11,315 bases of DNA. Origin: JAGQTE01 sp964648005 (GTDB taxonomy: Bacteria > Actinomycetota > Acidimicrobiia > Acidimicrobiales > Acidimicrobilacustridaceae). The stretch spans positions 1 through 11,315 of the forward strand of contig CAZYKR010000142.1 in assembly GCA_964648005.1 (NCBI GenBank). The letters are read 5' to 3'. The notes beneath the pieces were generated by a model. It was not told the origin of the DNA and made no database searches. It saw only the letters and a list, made by a program, of their open reading frames with translations. Every line of letters starts with the position of its first letter. Position 1 is the first letter of the stretch. Both the position numbers and the translations under genes were made by a program. This document shows, piece by piece, positions 1-6,706 of the stretch.

Positions 1-670
1 CCAGCGTCGAGAGACGATCGACGGGGATGCCGAGCAGGCGCGCCCGCTCGCCGTTGTCGGCGATGCCGCGCACGGCGATGCCGGCCTCTGTGCGCAGCAG
101 GAACCACGTGAGCGCGCCGAGCAGCAGGGGCACGATGGCCAGCAGCAACAGGTCGTTGCCGGTGATCACCACCGGGTCGACCGTGACCTGCACGGCGTTG
201 AGCGGCGTCTCGAAGCTGCCCACCAGCGGCGGGCCGTCGAGTGCGATCGGCACGATCAGTGCCATGCCGCCGAGCACCTGGGCCAGGCCGATGGTGGCGA
301 TGGTCAGGGTGAGCCGCGAGGCGTTGGCGAAGCGGCGGATGACGATGCGTTCGACGAAGAAGCCGATGGCCACGCCGAGGGCGACAGCCACCGCGACGGC
401 CACGAACCACGGCACGCCGAGCGACCCCTGATAGAGCGCGGCCGCCACGGCGGCGGCGAGGCCGCCCATGGCGCCGAAGGCGAAGTTCACGATGCGGTGC
501 GAGCGGTAGGTCAGCACGAGACCCACCGCCAGCAGCGCCGTGCCGCCGCCGCGGATCACGCCCTGGAGCACGACACCGGCCGGGACCGCCGCCGGCGCCA
601 CCACCGCGGCGACGATCACCACGACGGCCACGGCGACGGGCACGCGTAGGGCGCGCATCGCCGGGCTCAC
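1..670 (-). CDS. Branched-chain-type ABC transporter permease, LivH family (partial, cut by left edge)
   Basis: Inner-membrane permease of the LivH type, which forms the channel of ABC importers for branched-chain amino acids and, in many actinobacteria, for other amides or carboxylates. About 223 residues are present and the C-terminus lies outside the window. The translation is strongly hydrophobic with several membrane segments. It carries a LivH-like N-terminal signature (RIVNFAFGAMGGL, where the family usually has NFAHG) and the cytoplasmic coupling region GIAVRGIADNGERARLLGI. I chose the GTG at 670-668 because it overlaps the upstream stop as GTGA and has GGGGAG eight bases before it; an internal ATG at 658 is the alternative. 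The overlap with the binding-protein gene implies translational coupling and a shared transporter. The substrate cannot be read from the sequence. The protein could be a LivH-LivM fusion, which the missing end would decide. Confidence 0.9.
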   Translation of the reverse strand, partial: MSPAMRALRVPVAVAVVVIVAAVVAPAAVPAGVVLQGVIRGGGTALLAVGLVLTYRSHRIVNFAFGAMGGLAAAVAAALYQGSLGVPWFVAVAVAVALGVAIGFFVERIVIRRFANASRLTLTIATIGLAQVLGGMALIVPIALDGPPLVGSFETPLNAVQVTVDPVVITGNDLLLLAIVPLLLGALTWFLLRTEAGIAVRGIADNGERARLLGIPVDRLSTL

Positions 671-2280
671 GGCGTCGTCTCCCCGGTCGTCGGCGAGCTC
701 GTGGTGGTGGTCGAGGCGCCGTCGGGCGGCGTGTCGGGTGCGTCGGGCGGGGGCGGGGCGTTATCGAACACCTCCGGATCGCCGGTCGGCACCTCCCCGA
801 GCCGGTACCGCTGCCGGCCCGGCACGTAGGCGCCCGGCTGGAGGTCGAACGCCGAGATGCGCTCGGGGTCCCAGTAGATCTCGCGGGCGTCGATCTGCGG
901 CGTGTACTTGCCGGGCAGGAACTTCCAGGTGCCGGCCTCGCCGTAGCGCTCGGGGTAGGCCAACATGCCGAGCTCGAAGGTCTCGGGGGTCAGATCGGGT
1001 CCGGCCATCTGGATGCCGATCGCCAGCAGGTACAGCTGGAAGTACAGCAGCGGGGTGGTGAAGGCCGGCTCGTCGTCGGCCAACGACTTGTACGCCAGGT
1101 AGCCCTCGGTGCCCGTCAGCGGCAACGTGTCGCCGAGCGCCGAGGCCCCGAAGGCGCGACTCCACTGCTCCTGGTCGTAGAGCTGGCCGGCGAAGTCGTT
1201 GTCGGTCAGCGCCGTGCCCATGACCAACCACTCCGGGTTGTACCCCTGCTCGGTGGCCTTGGACGTCAAGAAGACCGGGAGCAGCGGGTCGCAGGCGCAG
1301 CCGACCGAGGTGATCCCCTCGGACTTGAGCTTGGCCACCAGCGACGTCGCCTGGTTCGACATCGTCGCCAGGTCGAGGGTGTAGGTGAGCCGGAGGAAGT
1401 CGAAGCCCGCCTCACGGATGACGGCCTCGCCCTCGTCGGCGCAGCGCTGGTACTCGGGGTTGTCCGGCGAGATCACGGCGATCTTGCGGGGTTGGCCCTG
1501 CAACCCGTCGCCCGCCCAGCGCGCCGGCTCGCCGAAGAGGCGCTTCGTGCCGTACTCGGTGGCGGCCTTGGACACCAGGGTGCAGCTCGGCGTCAGGCTC
1601 CAGCCGTAGGGGCGCCGCTCGTGGAACCACTCGTCGGACACGTACGGCGGCGACAGCGAGATGATGCCCCGCCGGGTCAGGGCGTTGGCGTAGGGCTCGG
1701 TGATGGCGCTGATGTCGGCGAACACGTCGAGCTCGCTGTCGACCTTGACGGCGTCCGCGGTGGCGGCGTCCTGCCCACCGCCGAAGATCTCGCCGACCAC
1801 GGTGCCCTTGCCGTCGTAGGGCACCAGCTCGATCTTGCGTCCGTAGAACTCGAAGTTCTGGTTGAACCAGTCGGTGAGGACCCGCAGCGTGCGCTGCACG
1901 CTCTCGGGCGTGTCCGGCTCGAAGTCCACCGACGCCATCTGCTGGATGACGCTGGCGTAGTCGGTGTCGGGCGTGACCCGGTACGCCACGCGGATGGTGT
2001 CGGCGCTGACGCCGCGGCTGGTCGCCCCGACGTTGTCGCCGTCGAAGGTGAAGCACGGCGGCGAGTACGGGCTCTCGGGCACCTGCAGCTCGCGATCGGG
2101 GCACGGCTCGACGTCACCGGTGACCGCCTCGCCCTCGGCGCCGGCGGTCGGGAGCCCGCCGGCGGTGGCGGCGATCGGCGCGCGCGACGGCAGCAGCGCC
2201 ACGACGAGGGCCATGACCACGACGCCGACCACGACCGGCAGGTAGCCGCCGAGGATCCGGCGCTCAGGCGGCGAGCTCAT
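667..2280 (-). CDS. Branched-chain amino acid-type ABC transporter substrate-binding protein (Peripla_BP_6-like)
   Basis: Extracytoplasmic binding protein of 537 residues that should capture the ligand for the LivH-type permease encoded immediately downstream. Residues 15-30 form a hydrophobic signal or anchor segment, followed by an ATA-GG stretch that could be a signal-peptidase site. No lipobox cysteine follows it, so the protein is either secreted or held by its N-terminal helix, which is unlike typical actinobacterial lipoprotein binding proteins. The body shows the two-lobed periplasmic-binding pattern (ITEPYANALTRRGIISLSPP, then RKIAVISPDNPEYQRCADEG, then YNPEWLVMGTALTDNDF). At least six cysteines are spread through it, including a CAC pair. 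The last 35 or so residues are low-complexity Pro/Thr/Ser. The ATG overlaps the upstream stop as ATGA, with GGAG eight bases upstream. The family call is firm and the ligand is unknown. Confidence 0.88.
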   Translation of the reverse strand: MSSPPERRILGGYLPVVVGVVVMALVVALLPSRAPIAATAGGLPTAGAEGEAVTGDVEPCPDRELQVPESPYSPPCFTFDGDNVGATSRGVSADTIRVAYRVTPDTDYASVIQQMASVDFEPDTPESVQRTLRVLTDWFNQNFEFYGRKIELVPYDGKGTVVGEIFGGGQDAATADAVKVDSELDVFADISAITEPYANALTRRGIISLSPPYVSDEWFHERRPYGWSLTPSCTLVSKAATEYGTKRLFGEPARWAGDGLQGQPRKIAVISPDNPEYQRCADEGEAVIREAGFDFLRLTYTLDLATMSNQATSLVAKLKSEGITSVGCACDPLLPVFLTSKATEQGYNPEWLVMGTALTDNDFAGQLYDQEQWSRAFGASALGDTLPLTGTEGYLAYKSLADDEPAFTTPLLYFQLYLLAIGIQMAGPDLTPETFELGMLAYPERYGEAGTWKFLPGKYTPQIDAREIYWDPERISAFDLQPGAYVPGRQRYRLGEVPTGDPEVFDNAPPPPDAPDTPPDGASTTTTSSPTTGETTP

Positions 2281-3170
2281 GCCGAGCGCTCCGCCAGCTC
2301 GGCCACGGCCGGCGACGACGCCAGGTACGCCCGGGTGAGCTCGAGCGTCGACCGCTCGGCGGGATGGAAGCCGGGCCGCAGGTACCCGAGCAGCGAGCGG
2401 ATCAGCTCACGTCCGGGCAGGGTGCCCCGCAGGAAGGATCGCAGCACGGCGAGACGGTACCGCCGGCTCGACAGGTGCGGATCGCGTGCCACCAGGTGAC
2501 CGGTCGCCCGGTCCCAGAACCGAGCCAGCTCGGCGGAGGCGATCAGGTAGCCGAGCACCCGGCCCAGGTAGTTTCCGCTGACGGCGAGGTGGACGTCGAA
2601 GGCCACGCACTTGTGCTCGAGCTCCTCGGCACCGTGCCAGCGCAGCACGTCGGCCAGCCGGGGATCGGCGGCGTCGAGGCGGTCGGTCCGCAGCGCCCAC
2701 TCGCCGAGCACCGCCGTGTAGTGCTCGATGCCGGCGATGACCGCCAGCTCCATCCGCAGCGTGCGCGCCTCGCCGAGCATCCGGCGACCGAGGCGGGACC
2801 ATCGCGCCACGATGTCGTCGATCATGGCGACGAGCGGCGCCGTCTCGTAGCCCGCCGCGTCCATGTGCTCCACGAAGCCGGCGTGGCTGCGGGCGTGCAC
2901 GGCCTCTTGCCCCATGAACGTCTTCATCTCGCGACGCAGGCGCTCGTCGGTCACGAGCGGCAACGCCCGCCGGTAGGTGTCGACGAACCAACGCTCACCG
3001 GGCGGCAGCGCCAGATGGATGACGTTGACGACCTGGCCGGCGATGCGGTCCGACGGCAGCCAGCTGACCTCGACGCCGTCCCAGGCGAACCGCACGCGCC
3101 GGACCTCGAGGTTCGGGTGCGCGTCGGTCTCGCCGGCGACGTCGGTGGGCGGGAGCGGGATGACGGACAT
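2277..3170 (-). CDS. Predicted metal-dependent hydrolase, ferritin-like (PF10118 / COG3687 type)
   Basis: A 297-residue cytoplasmic protein matching the poorly characterised 'predicted metal-dependent hydrolase' family. The family opening is visible as VRRVRFAWDGVEVSW. It is followed by a helical body with metal-ligand patterns typical of di-iron ferritin-like folds: Glu60, Glu89-x2-His92 (QEAVHARSH), Glu149-His150 (IEHYT) and the EELEH cluster around Glu182-His186. No signal peptide is present. The real reaction of this family is not established; the 'hydrolase' name is historical, and an oxygenase-like role is possible from the ligand set. The start ATG lies 6 bases after the hydrolase-dehydrogenase gene, with GAGGAG ten bases upstream inside that gene's end. 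The stop overlaps the transporter binding-protein start as ATGA. Its placement between an alpha/beta-hydrolase/dehydrogenase and an uptake system suggests a catabolic step (inference). Confidence 0.85.
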   Translation of the reverse strand: MSVIPLPPTDVAGETDAHPNLEVRRVRFAWDGVEVSWLPSDRIAGQVVNVIHLALPPGERWFVDTYRRALPLVTDERLRREMKTFMGQEAVHARSHAGFVEHMDAAGYETAPLVAMIDDIVARWSRLGRRMLGEARTLRMELAVIAGIEHYTAVLGEWALRTDRLDAADPRLADVLRWHGAEELEHKCVAFDVHLAVSGNYLGRVLGYLIASAELARFWDRATGHLVARDPHLSSRRYRLAVLRSFLRGTLPGRELIRSLLGYLRPGFHPAERSTLELTRAYLASSPAVAELAERSA

Positions 3171-3176
3171 GGCGGG

Positions 3177-4994
3177 TCAGCTCCTCAGGCGGACGGCGGT
3201 GGCCGTCGGGTCGATGCGGGCGAGGCGGCGCAGCAGCCCCGGGGTCAGATGGGCACCCACCCAGGCGGCGCGCGCCTCGGCGGTGACGGGCACGACGGCG
3301 CGGCCGGACACGGCGGCGCCGACGATGGCGTCGGCCACGCGCTCGGGCGGGAAGCCGCGCCGCCGGTACAGCGCTGCCATGGCGGTGCGCACGGCGTCGG
3401 GATCGTCGGCCCCGGCGAAGGTCGTGTCGGTCAGGATCGGCGTGTCGACGATGCCGGGGCACACGGCGCTGACCGACACGCCGTGCGGGGCGAGCTCGGC
3501 ACGCAGGTTGGCGCTCAACGCCAGCACGGCCGCCTTCGACGTGCCGTAGACCGGGGTGGCGCGCGACGGCAGGTAGGCGGCCGCCGAGGCCACGGTCACG
3601 ATCGCTCCGCCCTCGGCGCGGTCGCGCAGCCGGCGCCCGAACACGGCGCACCCGTTGGCGACGCCGTCGACGTTGACCGCCATCGTGCGCTCCCAGTCCT
3701 CCAGCGTCGTGTCGAGGAAGGGCCCGGCGGCGCCCACGCCGGCGTTGAGCACGACGACGTCGGGCACGCCGACGGTGCCGTCGAGCGCGATGGCGAGTGC
3801 CTCGGTGGCGGCGCGGTCGGTCACGTCGAGTCGGTGCACCTCGACGCCCGCGCTGCCGACGTCGGCTGCGAGCTCGGCCGTGCGGGCCAGGCCGTCGGTG
3901 TCCACGTCGGTCAGGACGAGCGCGGCGCCGTGCTCGGCGAACGCCACCGCCGCCGCCCGACCGATGCCGCGCCCGGCGCCGGTGATGACCACCACTGCGT
4001 CGGCCAACGGTGACCGGCCAGGGCCGTCCGGCGTCGCGGTCCCCCGGCGCAGGCCACGCCGGCGCGGCGCCTCCGGATGCCGCACCGCATCGATGTGCTC
4101 GTCGATCCAGCGCGCCAAGGCCTCCGGGTGCGTCAGCGGGACCCAGTGGCCGGCCGGCACGTCCCGTCGCACCAGGTCGGGCACGGTCTCGTGCAGATCC
4201 TCGTAGAGCGCTGGCAACAGAAACGGGTCGCGCGCCGGGACGATCAGCTGCACCGGCACGTCGATGCGGGCGTCGGGACCGAGGCGCGGCCGGGCGAAGC
4301 GTCCCAGGACGTTCTGGCGGTACAGCTCGACGCCGCGCACCCCATCGGTGCGCGCCGTGTGGGCGACGTGGCGCCGTGGGTCGTCGACGCCGCTGACGGC
4401 GTAGACGCCCGACGACAGCCGGTCGCCGCCGGTTCGCCACACCAGCTCCGGCACCACCGGCAGCTGGAAGAACCACACGTAGCTCGATCGTAAGCCCTGC
4501 CGGAGCACCGACCACCAGCGGCGCGGCGAGCGCCAGGCTCGGCGCAGCCACCGTCCGGTCAGGTCGAGGGACGGCCCCGAGATCGACGTGAACGAGGCGA
4601 TGCGACCTTCGAGGCTCGGATCGGCCACGAAGGCCCAGCTCTGGACCGAACCCCAGTCGTGGCCGACGAGGTGCACCGGGGCATCCGGGCTCACGGCGGC
4701 GACGACGGCGGCGAAGTCGGCACACAGGTGCTCCATGCGCCAGCCGGTGCGCCGATCGGCCGGTGTGCCGGAGGCGCCCATCCCGCGCACGTCATAGGCC
4801 ACGACGCGGTACCGGTCGGCCAGGGCGTCGATGACCCCGTACCAGACCCGGCTGGTGTCCGGGTAGCCGTGCACCAGCACCACCACCGGCGCGTCGACCG
4901 GACCGGCGGCGGTCACGTGCAACGACACGCCGTCGCCGGCGACGTCGAAGCGTTCGAGGCGACGGGTCGGCGTCGGGGTGGCGTCGCCGCTCAT
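3177..4994 (-). CDS. Alpha/beta-hydrolase (epoxide hydrolase-like) fused to short-chain dehydrogenase, EphD-like
   Basis: A 605-residue two-domain enzyme. Residues 15-305 are an alpha/beta-hydrolase: HGYP oxyanion motif at 42-45, GHDWG nucleophile elbow with Asp113, a candidate acid at Asp256 (ARDPF) and His283 (AGHW). An aspartate nucleophile with HGYP, plus Tyr172 and Tyr225 in the lid region, points to epoxide hydrolase or haloalkane dehalogenase chemistry rather than a serine esterase. Residues 330-580 are a classical SDR: TGAGRGIG at 338-345, NAG at 417-419, Asn441, Ser470 and YGTSK (Tyr483, Lys487). All catalytic residues are present in both halves. The architecture and length match mycobacterial EphD-type proteins, where lipid substrates are suspected. 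The start overlaps the stop of the M24 gene as ATGA. A likely role is opening an epoxide to a diol and then oxidising an alcohol in one polypeptide, but the substrate is unknown. Confidence 0.9.
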   Translation of the reverse strand: MSGDATPTPTRRLERFDVAGDGVSLHVTAAGPVDAPVVVLVHGYPDTSRVWYGVIDALADRYRVVAYDVRGMGASGTPADRRTGWRMEHLCADFAAVVAAVSPDAPVHLVGHDWGSVQSWAFVADPSLEGRIASFTSISGPSLDLTGRWLRRAWRSPRRWWSVLRQGLRSSYVWFFQLPVVPELVWRTGGDRLSSGVYAVSGVDDPRRHVAHTARTDGVRGVELYRQNVLGRFARPRLGPDARIDVPVQLIVPARDPFLLPALYEDLHETVPDLVRRDVPAGHWVPLTHPEALARWIDEHIDAVRHPEAPRRRGLRRGTATPDGPGRSPLADAVVVITGAGRGIGRAAAVAFAEHGAALVLTDVDTDGLARTAELAADVGSAGVEVHRLDVTDRAATEALAIALDGTVGVPDVVVLNAGVGAAGPFLDTTLEDWERTMAVNVDGVANGCAVFGRRLRDRAEGGAIVTVASAAAYLPSRATPVYGTSKAAVLALSANLRAELAPHGVSVSAVCPGIVDTPILTDTTFAGADDPDAVRTAMAALYRRRGFPPERVADAIVGAAVSGRAVVPVTAEARAAWVGAHLTPGLLRRLARIDPTATAVRLRS

Positions 4995-5893
4995 GACACC
5001 ACCCCGGCGCCGACGTTTCGGGCGCGCCAGCGGCGCACGTGCGGCAGGTCGTCGTCGAGCCAGCGCGGCTCGCCGTCACCAACGACCAGGAGCTCTTCGA
5101 ACTTGGCACCGAGGTCACGCAGCGCCAGATGGGGCTCCACCGCCCACAGCCCGGCCGCCGGCGGTCGATCGGCGAACGCCGTGTCGTTCCACAGCGGGGT
5201 CCCGGCCCGGCCCCGCACCGAGGCCGCCATCGAGCGACCCAGCCACCGCTGCGCGCCCAGCCCGAACCCGCCGAAGGTGCGGGAGCGCACCGGCGCCGGC
5301 ACGGTGGCCTGCTCGGTCGCCACCCGATGCGCCAGCACGGCGAAGGGATACGAGCGGTGCGCGCTGCGGTAGCCCTGCTCGGTCGCCAACCGATCGACGG
5401 CGCGCGCCACCTGGGCCATCGTCCGCCCAGCGCGCACCTGGTCGACGATGAGCTCCCGGTGCATCGCTAGGTCGTCGCAGAGCCGTTCGTAGGCGGGATG
5501 CGGTGCCGTGCCGTACCAGCAGCTGTAGCCGACGTCGGCGGTCACGCCATCGACGATCGGCGCCACGTCCAAGATGACCGGCATGCCCGGCACGAGCCGC
5601 AGGTGGGTCGGGAAGAAATGCGCCGGGGTCCAGGTGCCGCGCGCCGGCCGGAACGCCGTCCGCCGACCGAACCAGGCGAACGGAGTGTGGAACCACTCGT
5701 GCACGCCCCGCGACCGCAGCGCCTCGCCGAGCGCGGCGGCGGCACGGCGCTCGCTCCAACCCTGCTGGAGCTGGCGAGCCACGTCATCGCAGGCGGCGTA
5801 GGCCATCGCCTGGACGTCCCGGAACGCGTCGAGGCGAGCCGTCGTCAGCGCTGCGTTCCTGCCCACGCCCCGCGGCGCGCCTGCGTTGCCCAT
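4991..5893 (-). CDS. M24-family metallopeptidase-like protein (Xaa-Pro aminopeptidase/creatinase fold)
   Basis: A 300-residue cytoplasmic protein with the 'pita-bread' M24 core and no N-terminal creatinase domain. The five expected metal ligands can be assigned: Asp109 (VILDVAP), Asp120 (TADVGYS), His189 (VLAHRV), Glu253 (AVEPH) and Glu266 or Glu267 (KFEELLVV). Members act as aminopeptidases, prolidases, creatinases or even lyases, so peptide cleavage is only the default guess. The ATG at 5893 was chosen because GGGAGGGGG sits nine bases upstream; an in-frame ATG at 5944 lies inside the operator cluster and lacks such a site. It is the first gene of the minus-strand operon and faces tetR across a short divergent region. 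Its stop overlaps the next start as ATGA. The family is confident, the reaction is not. Confidence 0.87.
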   Translation of the reverse strand: MGNAGAPRGVGRNAALTTARLDAFRDVQAMAYAACDDVARQLQQGWSERRAAAALGEALRSRGVHEWFHTPFAWFGRRTAFRPARGTWTPAHFFPTHLRLVPGMPVILDVAPIVDGVTADVGYSCWYGTAPHPAYERLCDDLAMHRELIVDQVRAGRTMAQVARAVDRLATEQGYRSAHRSYPFAVLAHRVATEQATVPAPVRSRTFGGFGLGAQRWLGRSMAASVRGRAGTPLWNDTAFADRPPAAGLWAVEPHLALRDLGAKFEELLVVGDGEPRWLDDDLPHVRRWRARNVGAGVVS

Positions 5894-5902
5894 GCGTGTC
5901 GT

Positions 5903-5911
5903 CCCCCTCCC
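5903..5911 (-). promoter_or_regulatory. Ribosome binding site that sets the M24 gene start
   Basis: The minus strand reads GGGAGGGGG here, nine bases before the ATG at 5893-5891. This strong Shine-Dalgarno match favours that start over the upstream in-frame ATG at 5944. A start at 5944 would add a 17-residue, poorly structured extension and place coding sequence over the operator half-sites. Confidence 0.7.
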
Positions 5912-5946
5912 GACGGGCGGCGCGGCGGCCGCCCGATGCGACATGA

Positions 5947-5988
5947 TGTCAGAACTGTCATAACCGTGTCACCCGTGACATATTGACA
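5947..5988. promoter_or_regulatory. Clustered operator in the divergent M24-tetR promoter region
   Basis: Five copies of TGTCA or its complement TGACA occur in 42 bases: TGTCA at 5947, 5956 and 5967, and TGACA at 5976 and 5984. The third and fourth form a perfect palindrome TGTCAcccgTGACA (5967-5980). GTGTCA at 5966 and TGACAC at 5984 form a second, wider inverted pair. Palindromic sites between a TetR gene and a divergent target are the usual place for TetR autoregulation, so this is the likely operator of the adjacent regulator (inference). The palindrome contains GTGACA on each strand, so a bound protein could block -35 recognition in both directions. The arrangement is seen directly; the bound protein is inferred. 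Confidence 0.65.
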
Positions 5989-6003
5989 CCGTCGCGCTAG
6001 ATT
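5975..6003 (+). promoter_or_regulatory. Probable promoter of tetR, giving a leaderless transcript
   Basis: GTGACA (5975-5980, one mismatch to TTGACA) is followed by 17 bases and then TAGATT (5998-6003), which fits the actinobacterial TAnnnT -10 pattern. Seven bases after the -10 box comes the ATG at 6011, so transcription would start at or next to the start codon. No Shine-Dalgarno sequence precedes this ATG, which is consistent with leaderless translation. The -35 box is one arm of the operator palindrome. Confidence 0.5.
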
Positions 6004-6010
6004 GCCCCAC

Positions 6011-6643
6011 ATGGCGTTGGCGGGGACGTCCGAAGGGCGTCGCGAAGTGAAGAAGTCCGAGACGCGCCACGCGCTGCGCGAGGCGGCGCTCGCCCGCTTC
6101 CTGGCGCACGGCGTCGCCGATGCTCGCGTCGCCGACATCGCCGCCGACTGCGGCGTGTCCGAGCGCACCTTCTTCCGCTACTTCCCCACCAAGGAGCACG
6201 CTGCGCTCGACGGGCTCGAGACGTGGCTGCAGCAGTTGATCTCGGCGTTCGAGGAGCTGCCGGACTCCTACGGACCGATCGCCGCGCTCGACGCGGTCTT
6301 CGCCCAGGCGCGCGCCGGACGCTTCCCCTTCGGGGCCGACCAGGTGCGCTCGGCCATCGCCTACGAGTCCTTCCCGGAGGTGCAGGCCACCTTCGCCGGC
6401 ATCGTCGAGGCGCAGCGGCTGCGCACCGTCGCCGACATCGCACGGCGCTCGGGCACCGACCTCTACGACCCGTACGCCCGGGTGCTGGGCTCCGTGCTGA
6501 CGTCGGGGCTGTTCGCCGTGATGGAGTCCTGGCTGCACGGCGGGCGAGGCGACGACCCGTGGGACCTGGTCGCCGAGACCCTGGGGCGCGTGGCGCGCGA
6601 CGTCGTCGACCTGGGGCCAGCCGAGGCGGACCGGAGCACCTGA
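6011..6643 (+). CDS. TetR/AcrR-family transcriptional regulator
   Basis: A 210-residue DNA-binding regulator. Residues 18-64 form the TetR N-terminal helix-turn-helix: ALREAALARFLAHGVADARV, then ADIAADCGVSERTFFRYFPTKE, with the typical FFRYFPTKE recognition-helix end. The C-terminal half is helical and would bind a ligand and dimerise; it contains no recognisable specificity motif. The ATG at 6011 was chosen because it is seven bases after a TAGATT -10 box. A TTG at 6002 would start inside the -10 box, and a GTG at 6047 would still keep the whole DNA-binding domain. It is transcribed away from the five-gene minus-strand operon across a cluster of inverted repeats, so it probably represses that operon and itself. 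The effector is unknown but is likely the transported compound or a product of it (inference). Confidence 0.9.
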   Translation: MALAGTSEGRREVKKSETRHALREAALARFLAHGVADARVADIAADCGVSERTFFRYFPTKEHAALDGLETWLQQLISAFEELPDSYGPIAALDAVFAQARAGRFPFGADQVRSAIAYESFPEVQATFAGIVEAQRLRTVADIARRSGTDLYDPYARVLGSVLTSGLFAVMESWLHGGRGDDPWDLVAETLGRVARDVVDLGPAEADRST

Positions 6644-6648
6644 CCGAC

Positions 6649-6678
6649 GTCGCGCTCGGTGTCGGGTCCGAGCGCGAC
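6649..6678 (+). terminator. Perfect 11-bp hairpin between tetR and the family 5 binding-protein gene
   Basis: GTCGCGCTCGG (6649-6659) pairs perfectly with CCGAGCGCGAC (6668-6678) around an 8-base loop, starting 6 bases after the tetR stop codon. No T-run follows, so it is either a GC-rich actinobacterial-style terminator, an attenuator that lowers read-through into the next gene, or an mRNA-stabilising hairpin. The structure is certain and the function is inferred. Confidence 0.5.
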
Positions 6679-6695
6679 CAACCGCTGCTTGCATC

Positions 6696-6701
6696 GAGGA
6701 G
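6696..6701 (+). promoter_or_regulatory. Ribosome binding site of the family 5 binding-protein gene
   Basis: GAGGAG lies five bases before the ATG at 6707. It decides that start over an in-frame GTG at 6659 that would begin inside the hairpin and spoil the signal peptide. Confidence 0.7.
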
Positions 6702-6706
6702 CACCC

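Noticed and set aside
2364..4013. Long plus-strand open frame opposite the PF10118-type and fusion genes
   Set aside because: It is antisense to two genes with clear domain motifs, its translation is low-complexity Gly/Arg/Asp/His, and such frames are expected opposite real genes at this GC content.
2995..4725. Long minus-strand frame overlapping the fusion gene in another frame
   Set aside because: It is Arg/Ala/Pro-rich and out of frame with the intact hydrolase and SDR motifs. The fusion gene runs unbroken, so no frameshift needs to be invoked.
4991..5893. Possibility that the M24 protein is a DMSP lyase (DddP type)
   Set aside because: DddP belongs to the same fold but is clearly longer, with an N-terminal domain that this 300-residue protein lacks; no specific residue supports lyase activity.
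5894..5944. Upstream in-frame start for the M24 gene at 5944
   Set aside because: It would place coding sequence at the edge of the operator cluster and adds a disordered extension. The ATG at 5893 has a strong ribosome binding site.
6002..6010. TTG start for tetR at 6002
   Set aside because: It lies inside the predicted -10 box and lacks a ribosome binding site; the ATG at 6011 fits leaderless initiation.
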